Assembly: GCA_945902735.1 (NCBI GenBank)
Contig: CAMDNF010000002.1
Coordinates: forward strand, 1 to 64,000
Direction of reading: 5' to 3'
DNA length: 64,000 bases
Source: SHWC01 sp945902735
GTDB taxonomy: Bacteria; Pseudomonadota; Alphaproteobacteria; UBA828
A model generated the notes under the pieces. That model was not told the origin of the DNA. It did not search any database and was given only the letters and a program-made list of their open reading frames with translations. This document shows, piece after piece, positions 33,761-42,890 of this stretch. Numbering within the stretch: the first letter of the stretch is position 1; each line of letters opens with the position of its first letter. Made by a program: the position numbers and the translations under genes.

Positions 33761-34788
33761 TCGCGCCGAAAATCGCGAATGAATTGGCTAAGCGCGCCGA
33801 CATTCTCGGGCGGCGTTTCCGGCACCACGCCGTGACCGAGATTAAAGATCAGCGGTCCGTTGTTCAGACCGCGCAAAATACGTTCAGCGTCAGCCAGCAT
33901 CGCAGCGCCACCGAGGATAACAAGCAAGGGATCGAGATTACCCTGCACGACGCATGTCGGTTGCAGCTCATTCGCGGCCCAATCAATTGGCACGGTGGTG
34001 TCGAGCCCGATCGCATCCGCCCCGGCGTGTTTCGCGGCATTCACATAATTGGCGCCGGCCCCGCGCGGAAACGCAATGATAGGGATGGTCGGGTGGCGGT
34101 GTTTTACGGCATCCACGATGGCGCGTATGGGTCTGGTCGACCAGCGCTCAAATTGCTGGTCCGATAACACGCCGGCCCAGCTATCGAAGAGTTGCACAAC
34201 TTCGGCGCCGGCGCTGATTTGTGCCGAAAGGTGTTCAATCGTCGCGTTGACAATCACATCGATGAGCCGCTCAAAGCCCTTTGGGTTGCCATAGGCCCAG
34301 GCCTTGGTTCGGGCAAAGTCGCGGCTCGAGCCGCCCTCAACCATATAAGTTGCAACGGTCCAGGGCGCACCGGCAAAGCCGATCAAGGTTGTTTCGGGCT
34401 CAAGACGCGACGCGATCAACGAAACGGCTTCGTAGACCGGGTCTAGTTTGGTCTTGAACTGGTCGGTTTCTAGGGTGGGAAGTCGATCGAGCGTTTCGAG
34501 CCGATCAAGTTTGGGGCCTTCGCCCTCTTCGAACCTTACCCCCATGCCAAGCCCATAAGGTACGACGAGAATATCGGAGAACAGGATCGCCGCATCCATG
34601 CCAAAGCGGCGGACCGGTTGCAGCGTCACGTCCGTCGCGAGCTCAGGATTAAAACAGAGATCGAGGAATCCGCCGGCCTGTGCCCGGACCTGGCGATATT
34701 CAGGCAAATACCGCCCAGCCTGACGCATGTACCAAAACGGCACACGAGCCGAGCGTTCACCTCGCAGCGCCGCGAGCAATGGTTTCAT
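33757..34788 (-). CDS. hemE: uroporphyrinogen decarboxylase
   Basis: A 343-residue TIM-barrel enzyme converting uroporphyrinogen III to coproporphyrinogen III. Signatures are VPFWYMRQAGRYLPEYR, AAILFSDILVVPYGLG, GFAGAPWTVATYMVEGG and FNLGHGVVPETPPENV. ATG 34788 begins six residues before the conserved LLAALRGE; an upstream codon at 34806 is also open. Its upstream gap is the oriC candidate, the same hemE-flanking position as in Caulobacter and Rickettsia. Confidence 0.98.
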   Translation of the reverse strand: MKPLLAALRGERSARVPFWYMRQAGRYLPEYRQVRAQAGGFLDLCFNPELATDVTLQPVRRFGMDAAILFSDILVVPYGLGMGVRFEEGEGPKLDRLETLDRLPTLETDQFKTKLDPVYEAVSLIASRLEPETTLIGFAGAPWTVATYMVEGGSSRDFARTKAWAYGNPKGFERLIDVIVNATIEHLSAQISAGAEVVQLFDSWAGVLSDQQFERWSTRPIRAIVDAVKHRHPTIPIIAFPRGAGANYVNAAKHAGADAIGLDTTVPIDWAANELQPTCVVQGNLDPLLVILGGAAMLADAERILRGLNNGPLIFNLGHGVVPETPPENVGALSQFIRDFRRD

Positions 34789-35143
34789 GGGGTATGAGCC
34801 GGGCAAACCGAGCCAATTTGTCGGTGCATAGTGGGTTTAGGGTTCGCCCTTCTTCTACTTCTAACTAGATTCTTAGGAAAGGATGATGTTGTAGATGGTG
34901 GCCTCGAATACGGTGATCCCCGCAATGGGTGAAAAGATGCAGGTTTGTGGACCTGAAACGCCATGCGATGCCAGAATGAGGACAATAGATAGGACCTAAT
35001 CTGAAGAGGCTTGGTGAGTGTGGCGTTTGGGTGCAAGGAATTATGGGGACTGATTATAGGATTCAAAGACGATGCCCGTGATTCACCCTGTCCAAACGAT
35101 CCTGCTCCGGATCTCTAACCCGGTACATGAAAGGACATGAACC

Positions 35144-35152
35144 TGCGGATAA
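35144..35152 (-). other. DnaA box, one mismatch
   Basis: TTATCCGCA on the minus strand, 37 bp from the perfect box and in opposite orientation. Confidence 0.6.
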
Positions 35153-35189
35153 CTCGGCCCATGATTTCACCCCCATGGTCATCGGGCTC

Positions 35190-35198
35190 TTATCCACA
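35190..35198 (+). other. DnaA box, perfect
   Basis: TTATCCACA, identical to the consensus DnaA box, 18 bp before the ppsR start codon. It could serve oriC, repress ppsR, or both. Confidence 0.75.
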
Positions 35199-35215
35199 GA
35201 CATTGTTCAGTTCCT

Positions 35216-36043
35216 ATGGTTGATCAAAACCGCACGCTCCACCTCCATCTAGTTTCCGATGCGACAGGCGAAACCGCGATGGTGCTGGCGCGCGCGGCGC
35301 TCGCCCAGTTTGAAGGTGTTGCGCCGGTCGAGCATTTATGGCCGCTCGTGCGCAGTCAAAGCCAATTGCGCCGCGTCCTGGCCGGCATCGAGGCCAATCC
35401 CGGTGTCGTGTTCTATACCTTTGTCGAGGGCGAGCTAAGGCGAGATCTCGAGACCGGTTGCCGCATGGTGAGCGCCCCGTGTCTCGGTCTCCTTGATCCG
35501 ATCATCGATGTGTTGCGCGGCTATCTCGGTATTGAGAGCCGCAATCTGCCCGGGCGACAACATGTGATGGATGCGCAATATTTCCAGCGTATCGAAGCGA
35601 TGAATTTCGCGCTGACGCATGATGATGGCCAAGCTGTTTCGACGCTTGATGACGCCGATATCGTGCTGGTGGGCGTTTCCCGCACGTCGAAAACACCGAC
35701 CTGCTTCTATCTTGCCAATCGTGGCCTCAAGGCCGCCAATGTGCCGATCGTGCCTGATTGTCCGCCGCCGGAGGCTTTGCTTCAACTGAGCAAACCGCTC
35801 ATCGTTGGTCTAACGCGCGGCGCGGACCAACTCGTCGATATTCGCCGCTCGCGCTTGCGCACGCTTGGTCGCGATGACGAAACCGCTTATGTCGATCCCG
35901 AGGCGGTTGGTACGGAGGTTAAAGAGGCCCGGCGTCTGTTCGCCCGCGCGGGCTGGCCGGTGATCGATGTCAGCCGGCGCTCGATTGAGGAGACTGCGGC
36001 CGCTATTCTGCAATTGCATACGCGCCGGCTCGGGGAAGCCTGA
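35216..36043 (+). CDS. ppsR: pyruvate, phosphate dikinase/PEP synthase regulatory protein (PPSR)
   Basis: A 275-residue DUF299 bifunctional kinase/pyrophosphorylase. It starts LHLHLVSDATGETAMVLARA and has the P-loop GVSRTSKTPTCFYLA, VPIVPDCPPPEAL and VIDVSRRSIEETAA. It switches PEP synthase or pyruvate phosphate dikinase on and off by threonine phosphorylation with ADP. The first gene to the right of the oriC candidate. The maf gene follows after 40 bp. Confidence 0.96.
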   Translation: MVDQNRTLHLHLVSDATGETAMVLARAALAQFEGVAPVEHLWPLVRSQSQLRRVLAGIEANPGVVFYTFVEGELRRDLETGCRMVSAPCLGLLDPIIDVLRGYLGIESRNLPGRQHVMDAQYFQRIEAMNFALTHDDGQAVSTLDDADIVLVGVSRTSKTPTCFYLANRGLKAANVPIVPDCPPPEALLQLSKPLIVGLTRGADQLVDIRRSRLRTLGRDDETAYVDPEAVGTEVKEARRLFARAGWPVIDVSRRSIEETAAAILQLHTRRLGEA

Positions 36044-36083
36044 TGCCCCGTCTATCCACCACCAGCGATATGAGAAACCTATA

Positions 36084-36683
36084 ATGCGTGTGGTTCTCGC
36101 CTCGGCCAGTAAAACGCGTGCCCAATTGTTGCGCAATGCCGGGATCGATTTCGATGTCGTGCCCGCCCATGCCGATGAGGCCTCGCTGAAAGAGGCGTTA
36201 AGGGCAGAGGGTGCAAACGCGCGCGGCGTTGCACTCGCGCTCGCCGAACTCAAGGCATCGCGTATCAGTGTCGCGCAGCCGAGTGATTTGGTGATCGGCT
36301 GCGATCAGTTGCTGGATTGTCAGGGCGCGTGGTTCGATAAGGCGGTCGACCGTGCCGATGCGGGGCGGCAGATCGCTCGGCTTCAGAGCAAAAGCCACGA
36401 ACTCGCGACCGCTGTGTGTGTTCTGCGCGATGGCCGCCGGCTTTGGCATCGGGTCGAAGCCCCGGCGCTCACCATGCGCGTGTTCGATGCGGCGGGGATC
36501 GAAGGTTATCTCAGCGCCGCCGGCGATGAAGTGATTGGTTGTGTCGGCGGGTACAGGCTCGAAGGGATCGGCATTCAGTTGTTCACAAAAATAGAGGGCG
36601 ATTATTTTTCGATCCTCGGCCTGCCGCTTCTGCCACTGCTCGATTTTTTGCGTGACCAAGGGATCGGCGCATGGCGATCCTAA
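36084..36683 (+). CDS. maf: Maf family nucleotide pyrophosphatase
   Basis: A 199-residue Maf protein. It begins MRVVLASASKTRAQLLRNAG, the typical substrate-binding start (family SxSPRR; here SASKTR). DLVIGCDQLLDCQGAWFDK, SHELATAVCVLRDG and GDEVIGCVGGYRLEGIGIQL follow. Family members hydrolyse non-canonical NTPs to monophosphates. ATG 36084 matches the family start; its stop overlaps aroE by 13 bp. Confidence 0.93.
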   Translation: MRVVLASASKTRAQLLRNAGIDFDVVPAHADEASLKEALRAEGANARGVALALAELKASRISVAQPSDLVIGCDQLLDCQGAWFDKAVDRADAGRQIARLQSKSHELATAVCVLRDGRRLWHRVEAPALTMRVFDAAGIEGYLSAAGDEVIGCVGGYRLEGIGIQLFTKIEGDYFSILGLPLLPLLDFLRDQGIGAWRS

Positions 36684-37522
36684 GCGGTCGTGCCAAACTT
36701 GCCGGCGTCATGGGCTGGCCGGTTAGCCATTCGCGTTCACCGCGTTTACACGGCTATTGGCTCGAACATTATGGCGTTGACGGCGCCTATGTGCCGCTCG
36801 CGGTCGCGCCTGACCGGCTGCGCGACGCGATCGGCGGGCTTGTTGCGCTGGGTTTTCGCGGCGTCAATCTGACGCTGCCGCACAAAGAAGCGGCGCTTGA
36901 TCATGTCGACGACTTGTCGGCCACCGCGCGGCGGATCGGCGCGGTCAACACGATTGTTGTTGGGGCCGATGGCAAGCTCCGTGGCGACAACACCGATGCA
37001 TTCGGCTTTCTCGAACATTTGAAAGCCAGTGCCCCGCAATGGCGCGCCGACGCCCACCCGGTCGCGGTGCTCGGGGCTGGCGGAGCGGCGCGCGCGGTGA
37101 TCGTCGCTCTGCTTGATGAGGGCGTCAAAGAGCTACGCTTGATCAATCGGTCGCCCGAGCGCGCGTCCAAGCTCCGCGAGGCGTTTGGCCCTGCAATCAC
37201 AGTCGTCAATTGGGCCGCGCGTTCAACCGCGTTGTCCGATGTTTCCCTATTGGTCAATGCCACGAGCCTTGGCATGAGCGCTCAGGCGCCGCTCGATCTC
37301 GCGCTCGATCGGCTGAACCAAACCACCGTGGTTTATGATCTGGTCTATGCGCCGCTCGACACGCCGCTTCTGAAGGCTGCGCGTCAACGCGGCAATGCGG
37401 TGGTCGATGGGTTGGGCATGCTCTTGCACCAGGCGCGGCCGGGCTTTCAAGCCTGGTTTGGCGTCGAGCCCGAGGTGACGGCGGCGTTGCGCGCCTTCGT
37501 GCTCGACGATCTCAAGGCGTGA
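36671..37522 (+). CDS. aroE: shikimate dehydrogenase
   Basis: A 283-residue NADP-dependent enzyme reducing 3-dehydroshikimate. It has GWPVSHSRSPRLHGYWLEHYG, the catalytic Lys in VNLTLPHKEAAL, GAVNTIVV, DNTDAFGFL, the NADP-binding LGAGGAARAVIVALL and NATSLGMSAQAPLDL. Its start overlaps maf and its stop overlaps the coaE GTG by 4 bp, the standard maf-aroE-coaE-dnaQ order of Alphaproteobacteria. Confidence 0.97.
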   Translation: MAILSGRAKLAGVMGWPVSHSRSPRLHGYWLEHYGVDGAYVPLAVAPDRLRDAIGGLVALGFRGVNLTLPHKEAALDHVDDLSATARRIGAVNTIVVGADGKLRGDNTDAFGFLEHLKASAPQWRADAHPVAVLGAGGAARAVIVALLDEGVKELRLINRSPERASKLREAFGPAITVVNWAARSTALSDVSLLVNATSLGMSAQAPLDLALDRLNQTTVVYDLVYAPLDTPLLKAARQRGNAVVDGLGMLLHQARPGFQAWFGVEPEVTAALRAFVLDDLKA

Positions 37523-38151
37523 CCCAAATGGTCGTCCTTGGATTGACCGGATCGATCGGCATGGGCAAAAGCACGGCCGCGCGCGCGTTCGTCAAAATGG
37601 GTGCTGCGCTGTGGGACGCCGATGAGGCGGTACATCGCGCGCTCGGGCCGGGTGGCGCCGCGGTCAATGCTGTGATCGCGGCATTCCCCTCAACGCGGCG
37701 CGACACGCCGGACGGCCCCTCGGTCGATCGACGGGCGCTCGGGCAAATCGTGTTCAAGAACGAGGCCGCGTTGAGGCGGCTCGAGGCGATCGTGCATCCC
37801 TTGGTCCGCCGCGAACAAAGAGCGTTTCTCGCGGCCGCGCGGCGAAGCCGCAAGAAACTCGTCGTGCTCGATATTCCTCTGTTGTTCAAATCATCCAATC
37901 GCACGCGCATCGACGCGTCAGTCGTCGTGTCGGCGCCGATGCGGATTCAGCGCACGCGCGTGATGAAGCGCGCCGGCATGACGGCGGCGAAGTTCGACGG
38001 TATACTGCGCCAGCAATTGGCCGATGGCGAAAAACGCCGACGCGCGGATTTTGTCGTGCCGACCGGCCTCGGCAAGCGTGACTCTCTCCGCGCCGTGCGC
38101 CGCATCGTCAAACGCGTCGCGCCGCGCCGTCAGGATTTAGGATTGGATTGA
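37519..38151 (+). CDS. coaE: dephospho-CoA kinase
   Basis: A 210-residue P-loop kinase that performs the last step of CoA synthesis. GLTGSIGMGKSTAARAF is the Walker A loop; GAALWDADEAVHRAL, HPLVRREQRAFLA, VLDIPLLFKSS and the LID region RVMKRAGMTAAKFDGIL follow. The GTG at 37519 overlaps the aroE stop; ATG 37528 is an alternative. It ends just before dnaQ. Confidence 0.96.
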   Translation: MTQMVVLGLTGSIGMGKSTAARAFVKMGAALWDADEAVHRALGPGGAAVNAVIAAFPSTRRDTPDGPSVDRRALGQIVFKNEAALRRLEAIVHPLVRREQRAFLAAARRSRKKLVVLDIPLLFKSSNRTRIDASVVVSAPMRIQRTRVMKRAGMTAAKFDGILRQQLADGEKRRRADFVVPTGLGKRDSLRAVRRIVKRVAPRRQDLGLD

Positions 38152-38156
38152 CCGTC

Positions 38157-38840
38157 ATGCGTGAAATCGTGCTCGATACGGAAACGACCGGCCTCGATCC
38201 ATCGTCCGGCCACCGCATTGTCGAGATCGGCTGCATCGAGCTCGACAACCATGTACCGACCGGCGCGAGCTATCAACAATATCTCAATCCCGAGCGCGAT
38301 ATGCCGATCGAGGCTGAACGCGTGCACGGTCTCTCGAGCGCCTTCTTGCGCGAGAAACCGAAATTCGCCGAGATCGTCGACGGGTTGATGAGTTTTGTCC
38401 GCGATTCCCCGCTCGTCATCCACAACGCGTCATTCGACCTTGGCTTTCTGAATATGGAGCTTGGGCGCCTTGGCCGGGCGCCGATCGCCATGACACGCGC
38501 GCTCGATACGGTCGGCCTGGCGCGGCGCAAAATCCCGGCGGGCGCGCCGGCGAGCCTCGATGCGCTGTGCCGGCGCTTCGGGATCGATAACGCCGGGCGG
38601 GAACTTCATGGCGCGTTGCTCGATGCGAGGCTGCTTGCGGATGTCTATTTAAGTTTGCTCGGCGGGCGGCAGGCGACGCTCGCGCTCGATCGCGGCCCGC
38701 GCGCCATGGCCGCCGCCGCCGAGGCCGCGCGCGTTCGCTCCGCCACGCGCACGCCGCGTGCCCACGCGCCAACGGCCGACGAAGAAGCGGCTCATGCCGC
38801 CTTCATTGGCACCATCAAGAACGCAATCTGGAAAACTTGA
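38157..38840 (+). CDS. dnaQ: DNA polymerase III subunit epsilon
   Basis: A 227-residue 3'-5' proofreading exonuclease of the DEDDh type. ExoI is REIVLDTETTGLDP, ExoII is VIHNASFDLGFLNMEL and ExoIII is LHGALLDARLLADVYL. The C-terminal tail (about 180-227), Ala-rich, matches the region that binds the polymerase alpha subunit. ATG 38157 begins right at the conserved strand; a TTG at 38148 overlapping coaE is possible. Confidence 0.97.
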   Translation: MREIVLDTETTGLDPSSGHRIVEIGCIELDNHVPTGASYQQYLNPERDMPIEAERVHGLSSAFLREKPKFAEIVDGLMSFVRDSPLVIHNASFDLGFLNMELGRLGRAPIAMTRALDTVGLARRKIPAGAPASLDALCRRFGIDNAGRELHGALLDARLLADVYLSLLGGRQATLALDRGPRAMAAAAEAARVRSATRTPRAHAPTADEEAAHAAFIGTIKNAIWKT

Positions 38841-38849
38841 TCGAGAGAA

Positions 38850-39371
38850 TTAGGTTGGTGGCGCACTCTGCGGTGCTTTGCCCTGAGCGGCGGTGCGTTG
38901 CTGGCGATAGAGCGAGATAAAATCGATCGGGCTCAGTAACAAGGGCGGGAAGCCGCCATCGCGCGTCGCGTCGGCGATCACGCGTCGGGCGAAGGGAAAC
39001 AACATGCGCGGGCACTCAACCAACAGGATCGCCGGCAACACTTCGCGTGACGCGTTGGTGATGGCGAATTGACCGGCATAGACAAGATCGGTCACGAAGG
39101 CGGTCGTCTCGCCTGAATGCGCCGTGGCTGAAATATGCAGCACGACTTCGTACGTGCCGTCCTTTAAGGCCTCGGCATTGACCGCGACATTGACCTTGAT
39201 TTCGGGTTGTGTCGAAGCGAGCTGCAGACTCGCCGGCGCGTTCGGGTTCTCGAACGAGAGGTCTTTGACATATTGTGACACGACATTGATGAGCGGGCGC
39301 ACCTCTCCGCCGGTGTTAGTGCCATTCGTCGAACTTGTGCCGGGACTTGGCTGTGCGTCGTTGTCGCTCAT
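38850..39371 (-). CDS. secB: protein-export chaperone SecB
   Basis: A 173-residue SecB. The conserved part runs from INVVSQYVKDLSFENPNAP through INVNAEA-like KVNVAVNAEAL, YEVVLHISATAHS, FVTDLVYAGQFAI to LLVECPRMLFPFARRVIADA and GFPPLLLSPIDF. It holds preproteins unfolded and passes them to SecA. A Ser/Asn/Gly-rich linker precedes the core. ATG 39371 is chosen; it is convergent with dnaQ 9 bp away. Confidence 0.97.
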   Translation of the reverse strand: MSDNDAQPSPGTSSTNGTNTGGEVRPLINVVSQYVKDLSFENPNAPASLQLASTQPEIKVNVAVNAEALKDGTYEVVLHISATAHSGETTAFVTDLVYAGQFAITNASREVLPAILLVECPRMLFPFARRVIADATRDGGFPPLLLSPIDFISLYRQQRTAAQGKAPQSAPPT

Positions 39372-39436
39372 TGGGCGGTCCTCCATCGGAACGAAGGGCA
39401 ACCGCTAACACGGGCCATCCCACCCGGCAAGCTGGC

Positions 39437-39910
39437 TCAGTTTCTTTCGGGTGGTGTTGGGCCTCCTGAATCAATGGACGGCGGGCGCTCGGGCGGCACC
39501 TCGGAAAAGGTCGCGTCAATGGTCGTCGTATTGTTCGCCGCCGCGCTTGCGCCGCCGCGACGAAGGCGCGCCGCGATGGATTTGGCGACCACGCCGATCA
39601 ACGCGCGGCGCACCGGCGGCACCAGCAATAAGAGCCCAAGCGCATCGGTGATCATGCCGGGCGCGATCAACAAAAGGCCCGCGAGCAAGACCGCGACGCC
39701 CTCGATGATCGGGCCAGCAGGCTCTTTGCCTTCAAGGAGCGATGAACGGGCCCGCAATAGCAGCGCGAAACCCTGAAATCTCAGGATCGCCGAGCCGGCC
39801 ACAATGGCGCCCAGAACCGCGCCCAAGGTCGACCAGGCGCCAATCGAGCCGCCCAAAAGGACGTAAAGGTAAACTTCGAGCGCCGGAAAGAGCAGAAAGA
39901 GTAGCGGCAC
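39437..39910 (-). CDS. fxsA: FxsA family membrane protein
   Basis: A 157-residue membrane protein starting VPLLFLLFPALEVYLYVLLG, with two further hydrophobic segments (LGAVLGAIVAGSAILRFQG and a long GVAVLLAGLLLIAPGMITDALG run). E. coli FxsA suppresses F exclusion of phage T7 when overproduced; its normal role is unknown. The GTG at 39910 is preceded by GAGGGA and fits the family start. Divergent from the Tim44-like gene, a conserved arrangement. Confidence 0.88.
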   Translation of the reverse strand: MPLLFLLFPALEVYLYVLLGGSIGAWSTLGAVLGAIVAGSAILRFQGFALLLRARSSLLEGKEPAGPIIEGVAVLLAGLLLIAPGMITDALGLLLLVPPVRRALIGVVAKSIAARLRRGGASAAANNTTTIDATFSEVPPERPPSIDSGGPTPPERN

Positions 39911-39999
39911 GAGTCCCTCATCTTGCGATGCCCCAATGGAGGGGCTATCTAGTGTTAGACTGTGCGTCGGAAAGCGGCGCTGCTTCAAGGATTGCGGCT

Positions 40000-40770
40000 A
40001 TGTCCGACGGTTTTCAGTTCTGGGATATTCTATTTTTCGCCTTGATCGCGATTTTCGTGATCCTGCGCCTGCGGGCGGTTTTGGGCCGGCGCACCGGCAA
40101 TGAGCGGAAACCGACCGATATCTTCACACGGACACCCGAGGGCCAGCGCGAGCGGCCGGGCCAGGTCGTGCACCTGCCCGGGCGCGGGACCGGGGCCGAG
40201 CAAGCGGGCGCGCCCGACGATATTCTCGAGCGCGATCAATCTCCTAGAGGTTTTGGCCGGGACGAAGAGCCGGCCAATGACATAGATGAGACCCCAAAGG
40301 CCGGCAGCGCCAGCCAGGATATTCGGGCCGGCTTCACCCAAATCAAACTGGCGGATCCGAGCTTCGATGCGCGTGATTTTGCCCAAGGCGCCCGTGCCGC
40401 CTATGGCATGATCGTCGAGGCCTTCGCCAAAGGCGATACCGCGACGCTCCGGCCGCTTTTGGGCGATGAGGCCTATGATCGCTTCTCCGCTGAGGTCCGC
40501 ACCCGCCTTGCCGCGGGCAAGACCCAGGACACCAAGATCAACGATATCAAATCGGCTGAGATCATCGCGGCGCGCATGACTGGTCGTACCGCCTTCGTTA
40601 TCGTTCGGTTTGTGAGCCAGCAAACCAGCGCGACGCGCGCGGCGACCGGCGAGGTCATCTCGGGCGATCCCGATAAATCCGTCGAGGTGGTCGAAGAGTG
40701 GACCTTCTCGCGTAACACGCGCTCGCGCGACCCCAATTGGTCGCTGGTCGAAACCCGCGCGGTGGCATGA
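40000..40770 (+). CDS. Tim44/TimA domain protein
   Basis: A 256-residue protein. One N-terminal membrane helix (FWDILFFALIAIFVILRLRAVLG) is followed by a charged Pro-rich linker and a Tim44-like domain (about 125-255), including FDARDFAQGARAAYGMIVEAFAKGD, LRPLLGDEAYDRFSAEV and VEVVEEWTFSRNTRSRDPNW. The mitochondrial relative anchors the import motor at the inner membrane; the bacterial protein's role is not settled. The stop overlaps mltA by 4 bp. Confidence 0.9.
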   Translation: MSDGFQFWDILFFALIAIFVILRLRAVLGRRTGNERKPTDIFTRTPEGQRERPGQVVHLPGRGTGAEQAGAPDDILERDQSPRGFGRDEEPANDIDETPKAGSASQDIRAGFTQIKLADPSFDARDFAQGARAAYGMIVEAFAKGDTATLRPLLGDEAYDRFSAEVRTRLAAGKTQDTKINDIKSAEIIAARMTGRTAFVIVRFVSQQTSATRAATGEVISGDPDKSVEVVEEWTFSRNTRSRDPNWSLVETRAVA

Positions 40771-42005
40771 GGGCGCCCTTGCGTGTCCTCGGGCTTAGTT
40801 TGGCCCTCGGTTCTTTGCTGTTGGTCGGCGCGTGTGCGCCCGGCGTGGTGCCAAAACCGCCGGAGACCAAACCAGTCCACAAATTATCCTTGGCACGCGC
40901 GAGCTTCGCCGATCTCGATGGCTGGGCGGAGGATCGGCAGAGCGCCGCGCTCGGCACGTTTTTGAAAAGCTGCGTGCGGATTGAAAAGCTGCCCGATGAG
41001 CGCTCAATGGGCGGCTTGGCCCTGAAAGACTCGGAGGGCGGTTTCGCCGGCACGATCGCGGCGTGGAAACCACTTTGTGCCGAAGCGCGCAAGATTGCAC
41101 AGAATGACGACGGCGCGGCACGGGGCTTTTTCGAGGCACGCTTCGCGCCCTTCGAGGTGCGGGGCGATGACAAGCCCGAGGGTCTCTTCACCGGCTATTA
41201 CGAGCCCGAGCTCAAGGCCGCGCTCAAAAAAGATGCGCGCTTTCGCGTGCCGCTTCATGGCAGACCGAGCGATCTGGTGACGGTCGATCTCGGCCAGTTT
41301 CGCGACGCCTGGAAGGGCGAACGCATCGCGGGGCGCGTCGATCAGGATCGCCTTGTGCCCTATGAGGCGCGGGCTGAGATCGAGGCCGGCGCGCTCGATG
41401 GCCGCGCGCCCGTGCTCGCCTGGGTCGATGATCCGGTCGATGCGTTTTTCTTGCAAATCCAGGGTTCGGGCCGGCTCGCGCTGGCTGATGGGTCGATGCG
41501 GCGGATCGGCTATGAGGTGGCCAATGGCCGGCCCTATGTCGCGGTCGGCAAGGTGCTTTTGGATGATGGCGCGCTCGAAAAGGGCAAGGTCTCGATGCAG
41601 ACCATTCGCGCCTGGCTCGCGCAACACCCGGCCAAGGCGCCGGGGGTGATGAACAAGAACCCGTCCTATGTGTTTTTCCGCTGGCAGGACGGGCTCAATG
41701 CGAGCGATGGGCCGATTGGCGCGCAAGGTATTCCGCTCACCGCCGGGCGCTCGCTCGCGGTCGATCGTAAGCTCATGCCGTTCGGCGCGCCGCTCTGGCT
41801 CGAAACCTCATCGCTCGAGGCGCCCGATGGCAAATTACGGCGGCTGATGATCGCGCAAGATACTGGCGGCGCGATTGTGGGCCCGGTGCGTGGCGATATC
41901 TTCTTCGGCACCGGCGATAAAGCCGGCGAGCACGCGGGGGTGATGAACGCGCCGGGGCGGTATTATGTGTTGCTGCCGAAGGGCGTTGGGGTGGCGGCCG
42001 AGTAG
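40767..42005 (+). CDS. mltA: murein transglycosylase A (lipoprotein)
   Basis: A 412-residue MltA. A lipobox LLLVGAC follows the signal helix. The MltA domain covers GLFTGYYEPELKAALKK, QIQGSGRLALADG and YVAVGKVL, and the C-terminal 3D domain carries the catalytic Asp context PDGKLRRLMIAQDTGGAIVG and RGDIFFGTGDKAGEHAG. It cleaves glycan strands forming anhydromuramyl ends at the outer membrane. In many Alphaproteobacteria smr follows directly; here a lut operon intervenes. Confidence 0.96.
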   Translation: MRAPLRVLGLSLALGSLLLVGACAPGVVPKPPETKPVHKLSLARASFADLDGWAEDRQSAALGTFLKSCVRIEKLPDERSMGGLALKDSEGGFAGTIAAWKPLCAEARKIAQNDDGAARGFFEARFAPFEVRGDDKPEGLFTGYYEPELKAALKKDARFRVPLHGRPSDLVTVDLGQFRDAWKGERIAGRVDQDRLVPYEARAEIEAGALDGRAPVLAWVDDPVDAFFLQIQGSGRLALADGSMRRIGYEVANGRPYVAVGKVLLDDGALEKGKVSMQTIRAWLAQHPAKAPGVMNKNPSYVFFRWQDGLNASDGPIGAQGIPLTAGRSLAVDRKLMPFGAPLWLETSSLEAPDGKLRRLMIAQDTGGAIVGPVRGDIFFGTGDKAGEHAGVMNAPGRYYVLLPKGVGVAAE

Positions 42006-42071
42006 CTTGCCTTCCGTCCCCTCGCGGGCCATTGTCTCGGCCTTCGCACCCACCAGTGAATTGCCAACGCC

Positions 42072-42890
42072 ATGACCGAGAAAAAGCCCCGTGTCGGGCT
42101 GTTCGTCACCTGCCTCGTGGATCTGTTTCGCCCGAGCGTCGGTTTCGCCGCCGTCACGCTGATCGAGCGCGCCGGCTGCACGGTCGAGGTGCCCGAGGCG
42201 CAAACCTGCTGCGGCCAGCCGGCCTATAATTCGGGCGCGCGCCAGCACACGAAGGATATCGCCCGCCAGGTTATCGCGCTGTTCGAGGGTTATGACTATG
42301 TGGTCGCGCCGTCCGGCAGTTGCGGCGGCATGATCAAGGCGCATTACCCCGATCTGTTCTCCGACGAGCCGTCATGGCACGCGCGCGCGGAGAAACTCGC
42401 GGCCAAAACCCATGAGCTGATCTCGTTCCTGGTCGATGTGCGCGGCATGAAAACGGTCGAGGCGCGCTTCGATGGCGCGGTCACCTACCATGATTCATGC
42501 TCAGGGCTGCGCGAGCTCAACGTTCACGCCCAACCGCGTAAGTTACTGGCGAGCGTCACCGGCCTCGCGCTGAAAGAATTGCCCGGCGCGCACATCTGCT
42601 GCGGCTTTGGCGGCACGTTTTGTATCAAATATCCTGAAATCTCGACTCGCATGGTGTCGGACAAGACCGCCGATATCGCCGCGACCGGCGCCGGCACGGT
42701 GCTTGCGGGTGATCTCGGCTGTTTGATGAACATGGCCGGGCGCTTGAGCCGCGAGGGCCGGCCGATCAAGGCGCGCCATGTCGCCGAAGTGCTGGCCGGC
42801 ATGGGCGACCGTCCCGCGATCGGCGAGCCGGTTGTTCCTAATTCGCCGCATAAGCGGCGCGGCGCGGTCGCGCCGGCCAAATCTCGATGA
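42072..42890 (+). CDS. lutA: lactate utilization protein A, Fe-S oxidoreductase subunit
   Basis: A 272-residue protein with two CCG (DUF224) cysteine motifs: TCCGQPAYNSG in the first half and ICCGFGGTFCIKYP in the second. VGLFVTCLVDLFRPSVG and YHDSCSGLRELNVHAQPR are further family blocks. LutA is one of three subunits of the LldEFG/LutABC L-lactate dehydrogenase complex. It is the first gene of a four-gene operon. A long hairpin overlaps its stop codon. Confidence 0.95.
   Translation: MTEKKPRVGLFVTCLVDLFRPSVGFAAVTLIERAGCTVEVPEAQTCCGQPAYNSGARQHTKDIARQVIALFEGYDYVVAPSGSCGGMIKAHYPDLFSDEPSWHARAEKLAAKTHELISFLVDVRGMKTVEARFDGAVTYHDSCSGLRELNVHAQPRKLLASVTGLALKELPGAHICCGFGGTFCIKYPEISTRMVSDKTADIAATGAGTVLAGDLGCLMNMAGRLSREGRPIKARHVAEVLAGMGDRPAIGEPVVPNSPHKRRGAVAPAKSR

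Larger units (their letters stand above)
34789..35215. other. oriC: candidate chromosomal replication origin (oriC)
   Basis: A 427-bp gene-free gap between divergent hemE and ppsR. Three 60-base lines I counted (34861, 34981, 35041) are 45-48% GC, clearly below the surrounding genes. It has one perfect DnaA box TTATCCACA (35190-35198, plus) and one single-mismatch box TTATCCGCA (35144-35152, minus), plus weaker look-alikes. GATTC (GANTC, the CcrM target) occurs at 34868, 35060 and 35080. Genes leave it in both directions (hem and rho leftward, ppsR to dnaQ rightward). parAB and parS are 14 kb away. Only two good boxes is few for an oriC, so the call stays provisional. Confidence 0.65.
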
